64,000 bases of DNA from Trichomonas vaginalis G3 (GCF_026262505.1 NC_067204.1:24955300-25019299), one strand, 5' to 3'; positions 17,981 to 27,989 are shown, counted from the first letter of the stretch. The notes: generated from the sequence alone by a model not told the origin. A program made the numbers and translations.

Positions 17981-20134
17981 ATGCCCCCATATAGAATGGA
18001 TAGAAAATCTGCTAGAATAAAAGCAGAGTTAGAAAGATATGGTTGGAAAGTTTCAAAGAATTTTAAATATAGGAAGGGAAGACCCATAAAAGTCTATGAC
18101 AAACTGGCTGGTCTTCGCTACGAGATGGACTTGGAAACAGCGCGCGCCAATTATCCAAACAGACTAGAGAGGTTAGAAGAAGAACGTCTTATGAACTTGC
18201 CTTTCAATGTTAACGAGCCGCAAGTTGAAGGACACGACGGCTTTGCCAGATTCTACTGGAAACATGACGAACAATTGCATCCTTTGAGAAGGAAAAAAGG
18301 GAAGGGTGAAGACAAACATGCTCCCATGGAAAGAACAAGATATGCATATGAAAAGTATCGTGAAGTTAGAAGTCAAATTACATCTGGTCGAACCTTTACA
18401 GTAAACTTTGACGAAGGAAAGAACAAAGAAGGCTTCATGGGAGTACTTGCTGCCATACAAGACGGAAATAAGAAAGGATACAATCTCAGACTAACCATAA
18501 CAGATTTGGACGGTCACATTTACTATGCAAATGGCAATGAACAAACAGCTGCAAAACTTCTTGACGCTTTCAAGACTACAAAGAGAGAACAAATGGTTGA
18601 CTCCGACTCAGACATTTTGAATGCAATTGAAGGAATTGCAAGTGTCAAGTTCGAATGGTACCAACCTAACCCTCAAGCAGTCAGACAACATGCTGGATAC
18701 TTCCCCTTCATAAATAAGTCTGACATTGACTTGACAAGGTATGGAATTTACAATTCAATTGAAACAATTGTCAATGAACCTTGCATTCTTACATGTCTCA
18801 GGAACTCTGGTCTTGTTACAGATGAGAAGATGAAGTATCTTGAGTCATGTGTGAAGACAAGGTACATTCTCAGAGGTCAATTGGCAAAAATTGCACCGTT
18901 GGCAAATGTCAATATCCGAGTCAACATTCCGACTGAGAAAGGTTCTTCACACGACGACTATGTTGTTGACTTCAAATTACCATGGTTGAAGATTGTAATT
19001 GTCCACAACCACTTCATGTTGAACGAAAGTCTTACAAACCCATTGTTCGGAAAAGGCAAGTGCAACATTGTCAGAGCTGTAAACATTCTTTTCGAGAAAG
19101 GTTTGTTGGAACCAATTCCAGATGACAAGCTGACAGAAACTTTTGTACCAAAAGATGAAACAAACTTTTCATTGTTGGTAAGACCAAAAGTTGTTCCAGA
19201 CAAAGTTATAGCACAAAAGAAGTACACTGTTCCAAAAGGAGTTGGATTGTTCGGATACCAACCTGAACCAGAAGAACTTCCAATGAGGTTGCAAGAACTT
19301 CAAGATGCTATAAACAAACTTCCATTGAGACATCCAATTGACGTCAAATTGTATTGGAGAGCATCGGAGTTAGGTCAGAAGGTTTTATATGAAACAGGTT
19401 GCTTCGACGATGTTTATGAGATAACAGGAGAAGTTTCTCAGAAGATAAGAGACTCACTTGAATTTCCACGAACTGGACCCATTGGTTGCGACAAGTTCGA
19501 CTCAGATGAAAAGATATACTATGTCGACCTTAACGCTGCGTACATGAGGTTCGTCCAATATATTCCAACTGGAATTCCAAACGAAGATGGTGAGTTCCCA
19601 GGAAGGAACTATACAGTTGGAAAAGTCATACAACAACTGTATGATATTAGGAAAGCTTCAAACCCCAAACTTGCAATGACACTCAAATTGCTTATGAATT
19701 CGACATGGGGATATTCCATTAAGAAACCTCAAGAGATGAAGAGTAAACATTATGAGAAGGTCGACAACTTTGTTGAAAGGTTTTCTCCTTTTGTTTTGAA
19801 GTACGAATTCACTCAAGGTCAAAGTGGCTTAGTAACCACATTAAAACCTATTGTCGAACATTGGTCCTATCCTCAGTTCGCAAAGGCAGTCCTTGACAAC
19901 TACAACAAATTCTTCTCCGAAGTCAAATCCAAAGTGAAGGTTTACTATGAGAACATTGACGCACTCATGACGAACGAAGAAGGATACAACAAACTCATTG
20001 AAATGGGAATGGTCGGTGAAAAGATGGGTCAATTCAAATTGGACAAAATTTTCACCGAAGTTCATGTCCTCTCCAAGCGTAAGTACTGGGGTGTTAAAGA
20101 AGATGGCACAGAAATAAAACATTGCATGAAATAA
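17981..20134 (+). CDS. Protein-primed family B DNA polymerase (Maverick POLB)
   Basis: 717 codons read without interruption from an ATG preceded by TATTTTTATTTTTATAAAA. Palm and finger motifs are visible: KIYYVDLNAAYMRF (motif A), TLKLLMNSTWGYSIKK (motif B, KxxxNSxYG type), VYYENIDALMTN (motif C region) and SKRKYWG (the KxY motif near the end). The N-terminal part contains a basic region and the segment YVVDFKLPWLKIVIVHNHFM. In Mavericks this enzyme copies the element from a terminal protein at the inverted repeats. Whether it is whole cannot be decided here. It follows the HNH gene by 26 bp. Confidence 0.9.
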   Translation: MPPYRMDRKSARIKAELERYGWKVSKNFKYRKGRPIKVYDKLAGLRYEMDLETARANYPNRLERLEEERLMNLPFNVNEPQVEGHDGFARFYWKHDEQLHPLRRKKGKGEDKHAPMERTRYAYEKYREVRSQITSGRTFTVNFDEGKNKEGFMGVLAAIQDGNKKGYNLRLTITDLDGHIYYANGNEQTAAKLLDAFKTTKREQMVDSDSDILNAIEGIASVKFEWYQPNPQAVRQHAGYFPFINKSDIDLTRYGIYNSIETIVNEPCILTCLRNSGLVTDEKMKYLESCVKTRYILRGQLAKIAPLANVNIRVNIPTEKGSSHDDYVVDFKLPWLKIVIVHNHFMLNESLTNPLFGKGKCNIVRAVNILFEKGLLEPIPDDKLTETFVPKDETNFSLLVRPKVVPDKVIAQKKYTVPKGVGLFGYQPEPEELPMRLQELQDAINKLPLRHPIDVKLYWRASELGQKVLYETGCFDDVYEITGEVSQKIRDSLEFPRTGPIGCDKFDSDEKIYYVDLNAAYMRFVQYIPTGIPNEDGEFPGRNYTVGKVIQQLYDIRKASNPKLAMTLKLLMNSTWGYSIKKPQEMKSKHYEKVDNFVERFSPFVLKYEFTQGQSGLVTTLKPIVEHWSYPQFAKAVLDNYNKFFSEVKSKVKVYYENIDALMTNEEGYNKLIEMGMVGEKMGQFKLDKIFTEVHVLSKRKYWGVKEDGTEIKHCMK

Positions 20135-20423
20135 AAAATTTTTATATTCCTTCCTAGCTAATTTCCGTTTAATTTCATGGTCGCCCTCGGAGTCTTTGAA
20201 TCGGACAGGTCGAGTTACACCATTCTTGGTCTCAAACTCATATATAACCTGTTTGTTTGTATTTGAATTGGAATTCCAGTCGAAGTCTCGAGATTCAAGG
20301 CAGCCCTTCCAGAAATAGTGGTGAACTTGACCTTGGGCTTCATGACCTTGCGCAAGTAGTCTTTTACGCAGTCGTTAATTTAAATTAGGTAAATTGCCTC
20401 ATCTAATGGCTCGATGTTGTCCA
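20135..20423 (-). pseudogene. Gene fragment beside the polymerase
   Basis: On the minus strand one frame reads plausibly as protein (GQVHHYFWKGCLESRDFDW, then KNGVTRPVRFKDSEGDHEIK) over about 70 codons without a clear start. No family was recognised. It may be the end of a Maverick gene cut off by the repeat array to its right. Confidence 0.3.
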
Positions 20424-20815
20424 TTGCTACTGTCAGTAAAAGTACTGCTACTGTCAGAAAAAGTACTGCTACTGTCAGTAAAAGTACTGCTACTGTCAGT
20501 AAAAGTACTGCTACTGTCAGTAAAAGTACTGCTACTGTCAGAAAAAGTACTGCTACTGTCAGTAAAAGTACTGCTACTGTCAGTAAAAGTACTGCTACTG
20601 TCAGTAAAAGTACTGCTACTGTCAGAAAAAGTACTGCTACTGTCAGTAAAAGTACTGCTACGAGCAGTAAAAAGGAAAATTTGAGAGGGTTTTCGACGAT
20701 AAAGTACTGCTACTGTCAGAAAAAGTACTGCTACTGTCAGAAAAAGTACTGCTACTGTCAGAAAAAGTACTGCTACTGTCAGTAAAAGTACTGCTACTGT
20801 CAGTAGCAGTACTGC
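20424..20815. repeat. 21-bp minisatellite inside Maverick 1
   Basis: About 18 copies of AAAAGTACTGCTACTGTCAG plus T or A in two blocks, broken by unrelated sequence at about 20662-20700. As the unit is 21 bp, all frames stay open and would give 7-residue repeats, but I see no start signal and regard it as non-coding. It separates the polymerase from the KilA-N cluster. Confidence 0.85.
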
Positions 20816-20865
20816 TAGGAGCAGAGATTTTTATCGTTGTGGTCCGACGGTTAAGCCACAAACGA

Positions 20866-21108
20866 ATGTCCGACGTCCCACCAACCGAGTCCAATCTCAA
20901 TCCAGAAGAACCTAAAGAACCACAACAGTCTCCTCAGCAACCTCAGTTCCAGCAAGTACCTCCGAATTTCTACCAATTCCAATCTCAATCCAAATCGAAG
21001 AGAGACCAAGAGTTCGAAGAAGGTCTGAACCGCTTACGCAAAGAGTATGCTACAGCTCCAATTGAGAGAAAGTTGTTGCTAAATTCAGTAAAAATACTTT
21101 TAGGGTAG
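20866..21108 (+). CDS. Short ORF with MSDVPPTES leader
   Basis: The ATG at 20866 opens 80 codons beginning MSDVPPTESNLNPEEPKEPQ, then Gln/Pro-rich, then a helical RDQEFEEGLNRLRKEYATAP. The same leader and upstream string (ACAAACGAATGTCCGACGT) occur at 24821. The frame ends at the edge of the palindromic repeat at 21102. It is probably the detachable N-terminus of a larger Maverick protein that has been copied to two places. The function is unknown. Confidence 0.4.
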   Translation: MSDVPPTESNLNPEEPKEPQQSPQQPQFQQVPPNFYQFQSQSKSKRDQEFEEGLNRLRKEYATAPIERKLLLNSVKILLG

Positions 21109-21150
21109 AAGGTTAGATCTAACCTGTCTTCTACCCTCTTTTCTACCCTC
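21102..21150 (+). repeat. Interspersed palindromic repeat, copy 2
   Basis: TAGGGTAGAAGGTTAGATCT followed by AACCTGTCTTCTACCCTCTT; the two halves pair to form a stem around AGATCT. It is placed at the left border of the KilA-N fragment. Confidence 0.75.
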
Positions 21151-21181
21151 TTGAATTTGTCATGAATTTTGTGCTGAATTC

Positions 21182-21718
21182 GACAAAAATGAGTTTTGGT
21201 TGAAAGAATACGGTGGAGCCAAAAGTGGCTCGACCTCAAAACAAGCATTTTGTGAAGAATATACCAACCCGCGGAAAACAGCGGGTTGCTTTTTATACAA
21301 AATTCATGCAGGAATTCCTGATGAAATCAAACAGGTTAGAGGAACGTATGTAGACCCAAGACTTGTAAACTATATAGCAATGTGGGCTTCTCCAAAATAT
21401 TGTATAGCAGTTGGAAAAATTCTGGACTCCATAGACAAGAAAGTTCATGAGAAATTAGATGAAGAAGAACTTGAAGATACAGTAGAGAATGCTAAACCTT
21501 TGTTCGAAGAAGAAGTTAGAAAAATGCATGAAAAACAAATAGAACATGAACGTGAGATATGTTCTGGTTATAGAGACTCGCCATACGAACTAGACCAATG
21601 GGAACAAGAAGATTTAAAGAGAGAATTTAGAGAATATGAACTCGCTAAGATAGCATTAGAAGCTGCAGAAAAGAAGTTAAAAGTTTGGGGTCGTTTTGTA
21701 CAAAAATATTGTGAGTAA
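21182..21718 (+). pseudogene. KilA-N domain gene, first of three (broken)
   Basis: A KilA-N domain is recognised by GTYVDPRLVNYIAMWASPKY and the following CIAVGKILDSIDKK. It is preceded by STSKQAFCEEYTNPRKTAGC and followed by an acidic, helical tail (EEELEDTVENAKPLFEEEVR). KilA-N domains bind DNA and are common in large DNA viruses, phages and Polinton-like elements. No proper start codon was found for this copy; it is bounded on both sides by the same palindromic repeat. It is broken. Confidence 0.7.
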
Positions 21719-21758
21719 ATGAACCATTTTGTTGCTGAATTCAATAAAAATATATTTT

Positions 21759-21808
21759 AGGGTAGATGGTTAGATCTAACCTGTCTTCTACCCTCTTTTC
21801 TACCCTCT
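21759..21808 (+). repeat. Interspersed palindromic repeat, copy 3
   Basis: AGGGTAGATGGTTAGATCTA followed by the pairing half ending CTACCCTCTT. It is followed by copies of the ATTTCATCGTAAATGTTTTG unit related to the 25-bp repeat at the element's left end. Confidence 0.75.
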
Positions 21809-21996
21809 TGAATTTTCATGAATTTCATCGTAAATGTTTTGTCATGAATTTCATCGTAAATGTTTTGTCATGATTTCATCGTAAATGTTTTGTCAAGACT
21901 TCTTCGTACATGTTTTCTAACCTCATGAGTTTTCCCGAAATAAAAAATAAAGTTGGTTTTTTTAAAAAAATATTTTTTTATTTTTATTGTAAGAAC

Positions 21997-23307
21997 ATGT
22001 TAGCAACAACAGCACCAAACTCGTTAGTCATGAACCCAACTTCAATGTTAGTAGAGATGAAAAGCTTCATTCCTTCTTCATATACTTTCGAAACAGAAAT
22101 CCAGAAGATAAAGCAAGAACTTTTAACAAGTACTTTGGACTGTTGTGCGAAAGATGAAACAAATGAACAGTATCTTTATGACATGCAGGACCTCATCGAC
22201 CATTTACCCAAATTGCCTGAAATCCAACAACAAAAGCTTACTATTCCAGAATTCGATGAAATAGAAGTCAAAGCAACTGACTCAGTAGAAATAAAGAAGT
22301 TCATACGAAAGGTTAACTATGAGTTTCTTGGATTTCATTGCAACCACAAAGTCATGGACAAAGATTGCGATATGGTATATAAGAACATCTCTGACATATA
22401 CAAATCTGGGGAGTTTAAGACCTACGACAACTTTGTTTCGTTAGTTGCAAAATGTGTATGGCAGATAAGAGATAAAGATAGAAGAGGTAAGATATGGAAT
22501 GAACAGATAAAACCCGCAACTTTTGAGTTAAAGAGAGCAATTGACGCCTTAGTCATACTAGCAGGTAAGATTTCAATGTACAATGCTAAAATGAACCCAC
22601 AATGTTCTAAATGTAAAGCAGCAATGAGGAAATATAACTACTCCGTCAAAGAGATAGAACGTATGAGAAACGACTATGCAGACTTAAAGACAGAAATGTC
22701 AAACAATGAGTTTGAAACAGTTGGAAAGATAGACAATGACACCAAAGTGGTTAGAATAGGTGATTTAAACGTAAGATACTCAAAGAAATACAACAAATAT
22801 TCTTTGTCAGACATTTTATCTCCATCTGGAAAGAAAGCAAAGGACTGGGTTAGAATTGCTTCTACTCAGAAAATTTTGACAAGAAATCCTGAGCTTATGA
22901 TATCGGTAAGATTCTATGGAACTACAGCATATCTTATAGACAAAAGTCTTATACCAATAGTTTTGTTATGGATTGACCCAGTTGTTGGATATAACTTCAT
23001 AACATATGGTTTATTCGACTCAGAACGTTGCAGTGAAGGCTTACTTTACATCGTTCAGAAACCGAAGGACTTCAACACAAAAAGATATAAGATAGGAAGG
23101 ACATATAATATAACTCTAAGATATGACAGTACAGTCAATAGAGTCAAGGTTGTGTTAGTTAACGATATGAGAGCTGCTGAAACAGAACTACTTGAAAAGT
23201 TTGAGAAAATGTATGGTGCTCCCATAAAAGGTAAAGAAACGTTTGAAGTAGATGAGATAGATAAAGCAATAAAATTATTTGACGAAGTTGCTGAAAAATA
23301 CATGTAA
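21997..23307 (+). CDS. KilA-N plus T5orf172/GIY-YIG-type protein
   Basis: 436 codons from the ATG at 21997, which follows TTTTTTTATTTTTATTGTAA; the frame is open further upstream. The middle (about residues 250-340) is KilA-N-like: LSDILSPSGKKAKDWVRIAS, then LIPIVLLWIDPVVGYNF. The C-terminus is a T5orf172 domain, a GIY-YIG nuclease relative: GLLYIVQKPKDFNTKRYKIG, with R and N/D positions in TYNITLRYD and an acidic AAETELLEKF helix. This pairing is typical of nucleocytoplasmic viruses, baculoviruses and phages. It may bind and nick DNA. The frame looks whole. Confidence 0.8.
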   Translation: MLATTAPNSLVMNPTSMLVEMKSFIPSSYTFETEIQKIKQELLTSTLDCCAKDETNEQYLYDMQDLIDHLPKLPEIQQQKLTIPEFDEIEVKATDSVEIKKFIRKVNYEFLGFHCNHKVMDKDCDMVYKNISDIYKSGEFKTYDNFVSLVAKCVWQIRDKDRRGKIWNEQIKPATFELKRAIDALVILAGKISMYNAKMNPQCSKCKAAMRKYNYSVKEIERMRNDYADLKTEMSNNEFETVGKIDNDTKVVRIGDLNVRYSKKYNKYSLSDILSPSGKKAKDWVRIASTQKILTRNPELMISVRFYGTTAYLIDKSLIPIVLLWIDPVVGYNFITYGLFDSERCSEGLLYIVQKPKDFNTKRYKIGRTYNITLRYDSTVNRVKVVLVNDMRAAETELLEKFEKMYGAPIKGKETFEVDEIDKAIKLFDEVAEKYM

Positions 23308-23346
23308 AAATAACGTTTACCATGTAAAACGCTTATAAAATAACTG

Positions 23347-23392
23347 GGTAGAAAAGAGGGTAGAAGACAGGTTAGATCTAACCTTCTACCCT
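23347..23392 (-). repeat. Interspersed palindromic repeat, copy 4 (inverted)
   Basis: GGTAGAAAAGAGGGTAGAAG then ACAGGTTAGATCTAACCTTC, ending CTACCCT, i.e. the complement of the other copies. With copy 3 it brackets the KilA-N/T5orf172 gene as an inverted pair, as the ends of a cassette would. Confidence 0.75.
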
Positions 23393-23519
23393 AAAATATA
23401 TTTTTGCTGAATTCAGCACAAAAATCTGAGTAAAATGGCATAAGATTGCTTACCATGTAAAACCGAGAGAAGAGATTCCGTACGAAAACAGTGAAGCACA
23501 GCGAGTAGGTAAGAAAACG

Positions 23520-23605
23520 TAGTCGCCAAAACTCTATGAAAATCGTGAAAATTCTCTAGACCGTTTTTTTCCCTACTCGCCAAAACTCTATGAAAATCGT
23601 GAATT
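23520..23605. repeat. Short direct repeat before the third KilA-N gene
   Basis: GTCGCCAAAACTCTATGAAA followed by ATCGTGAA occurs at 23521 and again, starting CTCGCC, at 23575. No gene lies between 23308 and 23650 apart from this and the palindromic repeat. Confidence 0.6.
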
Positions 23606-23675
23606 TCCTTAAGATAGAAAAAATAACGCTAATTTTTTATAAAATATTTTTTTTATTTTGTATGTAAAGACAGAT

Positions 23676-24453
23676 ATGTCAACAACAGAGAACACAACAA
23701 CAGTTATAGTCCATGAAGCTATAAATGAAGAATATGAGTGGGTTCAGTTTAACAAACAACTCCGTCTCATTCGTTCGGTCAAAGACGATATGTACCAAAT
23801 GCAAAGTATTTTGACAGCATGTGCTACACCAGATACTAAGAAACCACAAGACTGGTTTGAATTAAATAGCACTCATGAACTCCTCAGTGAGTTTGAACAT
23901 GTAGAACTTAAAAAGATGTACCAAGACAGACAAAACTTACCATCACATCTAAAAGGTATATATGTTCATAAGTTCCTAGTTAGTTCAATAGCAATGTGGG
24001 CTTCACCTCGTTATGCAATCTACATACTTATGCTACTTGACGAACTTTGTACAAAGCAGAGAGAAGATATGATGAAAGAAGACAAAAACATACAGAAAAG
24101 AATACCACGTTCGGTACCAAAAGGAAAGGAAAAGAACTATAAGTATATGATTACACTGAAGAGATGGAAATGAAGAAGACAGAGATATGGTTATGTTGCA
24201 TTTAGTCAGAAGAAACAACAAAAGCTTTTACGACCTTGCTAAGATTTACAAATCTGACAGAAATTGGTTCTATCGCGAAAACTTACCGATTTCAATGACA
24301 CCGAATGAAGATGTGAAACAAATAGTTCAAGATACGTTACCTCAAACACACTATGATATGAAAGGTTGTACAATACTTACCTTCAAAGAAGATTTGCCAT
24401 TACTGAAAGAAAAGATAACAGAGTATTTTGACAACTTCAAACAAGTAGAGTAA
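23676..24453 (+). pseudogene. KilA-N gene with KilA-C-like tail, third of three (broken)
   Basis: A start at ATG 23676 (MSTTENTTTV) or the in-frame one at 23658 is possible. KilA-N signature: PQDWFELNSTHELLSEFEHV, then KGIYVHKFLVSSIAMWASPR and YAIYILMLLDEL. A second domain with SFYDLAKIYKSDRNWFYREN follows and ends KITEYFDNFKQVE. The layout (DNA-binding KilA-N plus a C-terminal domain) is that of virus and phage antirepressor-like proteins. It may control expression of the element. It is broken. Confidence 0.75.
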
Positions 24454-24507
24454 ATTGCACTCTTTATTTTTACGCTTGACACCAAAGATGGCTCAGGTAG
24501 CTCTATA

Positions 24508-24815
24508 AAGTAAATTGTCTTGTCAAATCCTTCTGGCATTCCGAGTCCTTCCATCTGGCATTCCGAGTCCTTCCTTCTGGCATTCCGAGTCCTTCCTTCC
24601 GACAAGAAAAAAATTTCCCGACAACTGGAAAAAATTTTCCCGACAACTGGAAAAAAATTTCCTGTTGTTCGTCCGTAAACCATTCAAATTTTGAAATTGA
24701 GAACTTTTTGGTCGAACGACAGAAAAAATTTTCCTTCCGACAGGAAAAAAATTTCTTGACAACAGGAAAATATTTTCCCGACAACTGGAAGAACTCTTCC
24801 TTCCGACAGGACACA
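24508..24815. repeat. Two short-repeat arrays before the packaging ATPase
   Basis: Copies of CTGGCATTCCGAGTCCTTCC at about 24533-24600, then several copies of TTTTCCCGACAACTGGAAAA-type units to about 24810, some beginning CCTTCCGACAGG. I see no coding role. Confidence 0.65.
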
Positions 24816-24820
24816 AACGA

Positions 24821-24915
24821 ATGTCCGACGTACCACCAACCGAGTCCATTCCAAAGCCAGAAGAACCGACAGCCCCAGCACCACAACAGACTAAGACTCA
24901 ACACTTACATTTTTC
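24821..24915 (+). CDS. Second MSDVPPTES leader fragment
   Basis: MSDVPPTESIPKPEEPTAPA repeats the leader at 20866, with the same upstream string ACAAACGAATGTCCGACGT. Similarity ends after about 30 residues where the convergent ATPase gene begins, so this is a partial copy only. Confidence 0.35.
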
Positions 24916-24927
24916 AAGCTTGACTTT

Positions 24928-25789
24928 TTACAATTTGAACTTTGTTCGCGTAGATGTGAATTCTGAAAGAAGTATGAGGGTCTTGTATGACTTTGTACTT
25001 CTCCATAGTTCATGTCTGTCAAACTTACCTGCCTGGACTCTTTCATAAAGTTCCATGAAATCGTCTTCGGACAATCCAGGGAAAAGTATGATATCAGTAA
25101 GTATTCTTTTAACATCCTTACTTAAACTCTTGGCTGTCTGTACACAAATGACAACTGAAATGTTAAAGTGTCTGAGCTTCTTAAGAATTCGACACATGTC
25201 TTGTTCTCTATTCTTTAACAAAGGATGAGAAGCAAAGTCATCTAAGATAAGAAGACATCTGTGAGGGTATGTCTTCCAATCGTAAGATTGCAATTTCTTC
25301 GAAATGTATTCTATCTCTTTCTGTTTGTTTCTGAAGTGTTTCTTCTCTAATATTCTCTGCATTTCCTCATTTGGGTCTTTAAACTTCGAATTGACATACT
25401 CATTTATAGCATTGTACTTCAAAACTCTTCTTTGGTACTTCTTTATCCAATCTAACAACTCAGAGTCTTTTATACATACTAACTTAGACTTCTTTATAAT
25501 ATCTTTGAACGAATTGACGGTTTGGTCAAATTGACCAGAAGTACTACAAATGACTACTAACTCATAGAATGGGTTCTTCTCATCTAGTTCTTGTTGTTGT
25601 GCAGCCATTTTAAGATAAGTGAAAGTCTTACCCGACCCAGGTGGTGCAATTAGACCTGTTTATACCATTCTGAGCAAATAAGAACTTGTCATGTATGGTT
25701 TTATCTGAGCATTTTTCCCAACTTCCTCTTGTTCTTATTTAAAACATTCTCAAATTTCTTGTCAATGTCAGCAAACTTTTTTCTAACAT
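24928..25789 (-). pseudogene. FtsK/HerA-type packaging ATPase (A32-like), broken
   Basis: Powers DNA entry into the capsid in Polintons and related viruses. Walker A reads LIAPPGSGKTFTYLK near the N-terminus. Walker B reads RCLLILDDFASHP, followed by the helix LLKNREQDMCRILKKLRHFN and the sensor-like strand ISVVICVQTAKSL. The C-terminus is GLSEDDFMELYERVQAGKFD. The gene lies on the minus strand, convergent with the KilA-N cluster and divergent from the gene at 25826. It is broken. Confidence 0.85.
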
Positions 25790-25825
25790 ATTTTTAGAAA
25801 AATTAAAATTTTTATCTTTTTGAAA

Positions 25826-26285
25826 ATGTCTAGCGATTCGCTATCTATATTCGAGACAAACTTTTCGACAGCAAAACTTCTGTCGACCATAAAATCTTAC
25901 ATAGTGTAAACAAGAAAGGTGAATTTGTTCTAAAGTTCTGTTTCTGGGAATATGACAAGAACCATAAACATTAGGCAGAGAAAGTCTTAAAATTTGTCAA
26001 TGACAGACTTGTTGACAGAGATGACGCCCGATTGGAAAGATGAAGTCCAACAAAAGTTCTTAGAATGCAAAGAAGACACATGCGCTGTTCTGTGAAGATG
26101 AAATAGGAAACAGAATAGAAGAGCTATTAAAGGACAAAGAACTTTTACATAAATATGGTTGCGCCAAATTTGACATAACTCCACCAGAGAAGAAGAAGAA
26201 GAAGAGAGAAAAGAAAGAAAAGAAAGTAGAAGAAGAGAAAAAAGAACCTGAACCAGTTCCAGAGAAAAAGAAATTTGACATGTAA
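25826..26285 (+). pseudogene. Hypothetical Maverick gene with Lys/Glu-rich tail (broken)
   Basis: The ATG follows TTTTTATCTTTTTGAAA, the element's upstream motif. The beginning is MSSDSLSIFETNFSTAKLLS. The end is IGNRIEELLKDKELLHKYGC followed by a long charged tail rich in Lys, Glu and Pro. No family was recognised. It diverges from the ATPase gene across 36 bp. It is broken. Confidence 0.45.
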
Positions 26286-26289
26286 AAAT

Positions 26290-26423
26290 AAAATTTTATT
26301 TTTAAACATTTCTGGGTCAATGTCAATGTTCTCTTCCTCTTTAGGAGCAAACACTGGCTTAGACTCTAAAATCTTTTTACCCAATTTACCTTGAACTTCA
26401 AACTATCTTAGACTATATTTCAT
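26290..26423 (-). pseudogene. Small Maverick gene overlapping its upstream neighbour (broken)
   Basis: The start codon at 26423 overlaps the stop of the gene at 26413-26688. A readable part is LGKKILESKPVFAPKEEENI. It is acidic and short, with no family recognised. It is broken. Confidence 0.35.
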
Positions 26424-26688
26424 AGTCGTCTGCTTTCTTTGGTTCATAAGGTATAACAAGTTTGTATGCTTTGCCTTCTTTAAGGTTTGAGAACCTTCTG
26501 TCAAAATTTTCTTTGACTGCTAACAAACCTTCTATGTCTAAGTCTTCAAATTTCGCACCATTTTTAGTCACAATAGCAAACTTAACTGGTTCGATGTTCC
26601 AAACTTTGTCAAATGTAGACTTTTCAAAATGGTAGAAGTAAACATTCAAATAAGCGAATGGGTCTAGTTCTTCTTTGACTTCTGTCAT
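26413..26688 (-). CDS. Hypothetical Maverick protein (91 aa)
   Basis: Open from the ATG at 26688; the frame continues upstream to about 26730 (DDEIISVNKY), so the true start may be elsewhere. Sequence: TEVKEELDPFAYLNVYFYHF, a beta-rich middle, and KAYKLVIPYEPKKADDYEI at the end. The pattern of alternating hydrophobic residues with a final acidic tail could be a single-strand DNA-binding fold, but that is a guess. It lies between helicase and ATPase genes. Confidence 0.5.
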   Translation of the reverse strand: MTEVKEELDPFAYLNVYFYHFEKSTFDKVWNIEPVKFAIVTKNGAKFEDLDIEGLLAVKENFDRRFSNLKEGKAYKLVIPYEPKKADDYEI

Positions 26689-26754
26689 GTACTTGTTGAC
26701 TGAAATTATTTCGTCATCTTTTCTTATCGGATAAAAAAAATATTTTTTTTAAAT

Positions 26755-27989
26755 TTACTCAGAAAAATTTTTCTTTGTATATACGCCGTTCTGAACATCT
26801 AAAAGATTTTTGACATTTGCCAAGAATGTACGTTTAGAAGCTGCCATATAACCATACTCTTGACAATATTGTTTATATGAATCGTACAATGACCTTTCAT
26901 CTAAACACTCAAAGTTAGTCTCATCTATAAACAGTTCATATACACTCTTGTTTGCTTCTAACAACGTTTGTCTTTCTTCGGTATGTGGAATTTGTCTTGG
27001 ATTGAACTTAGAAATATCTAATGTCATGAAATATGAGAACAAGTGGTTGTAAAAGTCAGGTGTCAAAGTTTCTGCTAAGTCGTCAAAATATTCTGTATCT
27101 TGCATATGAGAATCTGACGTTCTGACAACTACATATCTTCTGTCAGAACTTTCTAACTTCATCGGAACAGTATTGTTTGAAACCATGATGAAATTTGCAA
27201 CATTTTCACAAACTCTTTGGTCTTTATATTTTCTTTCAACAACTCCAACTTTGTCTGTTATAAGACTCTTCAAAGCATCTGAGTTTAAAACCTTTGTTGT
27301 ATCTATACTTTGAAGTTCGTTACATACTATAAGTTTCATATTCTCAATTGAAGAGTTAAATTTACCGCAGATGTTTTCTAAGTTTGTCATATTAGGGTTC
27401 GAATAACCTTCTAACAGTTTGCACAAAATATCTGTAAAGAAAGTATTCTTACCAGTTCCTTGTTTTCCAATTATAATGAGAGCAGTTTCATTTTTAGCAC
27501 TTGGATGTTGTAAGATGTTTGCAAACCAACATAAGATATACTCATAAACCTTTTCGTTTCCATTGCATATAATTTCTTTGACATGGTCTAACCAAGCTTC
27601 TATAATATTTTCTTTCCATTCTACTTGTTCATATTTATATCCAGTGAAGATAGAATAGAAGTTTGGAGAAGGTGATAGAACTTTATACCACGAACTGAAA
27701 AATCTTCAAGTTTTGACAATAAGATATCCCAAGCATCTAACATCTTCATTCCAACTTGTACGACTTTTATTTTCTTAAGTTTCTGTCTACATTCTTGTTC
27801 TGAAACTATTGTTGCTCTTGGTTTGTTAAAGACAACATCCCATTCTTTCATGACATAACATTCTGGGGCAGAGTCAACATAAATGACTAAACGTTTCAAA
27901 TTCTCGACTGCTTTGTTATAGTCTCTAAATGGACACATATTTCTGAACGCTTGGAAGTCATAAAAATCTGAAACATCTATTCTGTACAT
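26755..27989 (-). pseudogene. Superfamily 3 helicase, D5-like (broken)
   Basis: Unwinds DNA for replication. The start ATG at 27989 follows TTTTTTTATTTTTATAAA. The N-terminal part begins MYRIDVSDFYDFQAFRNM and could be the primase-like half seen in D5-type proteins. The helicase core shows EIICNGNEKVYEYILCWFAN, Walker A ALIIIGKQGTGKNTFF, an LIVCNELQ (Walker B-like) strand, and VANFIMVSNNTVPM with DRRYVVVRTSD (motif C and the arginine region). The C-terminus has a winged-helix-like QEYGYMAASKRTFLANVK. It is broken. Confidence 0.8.

Noticed and set aside
20424-20815. 123-codon protein of 7-residue repeats
   Set aside because: The 21-bp minisatellite keeps all frames open; no start motif or unique coding flank was seen.
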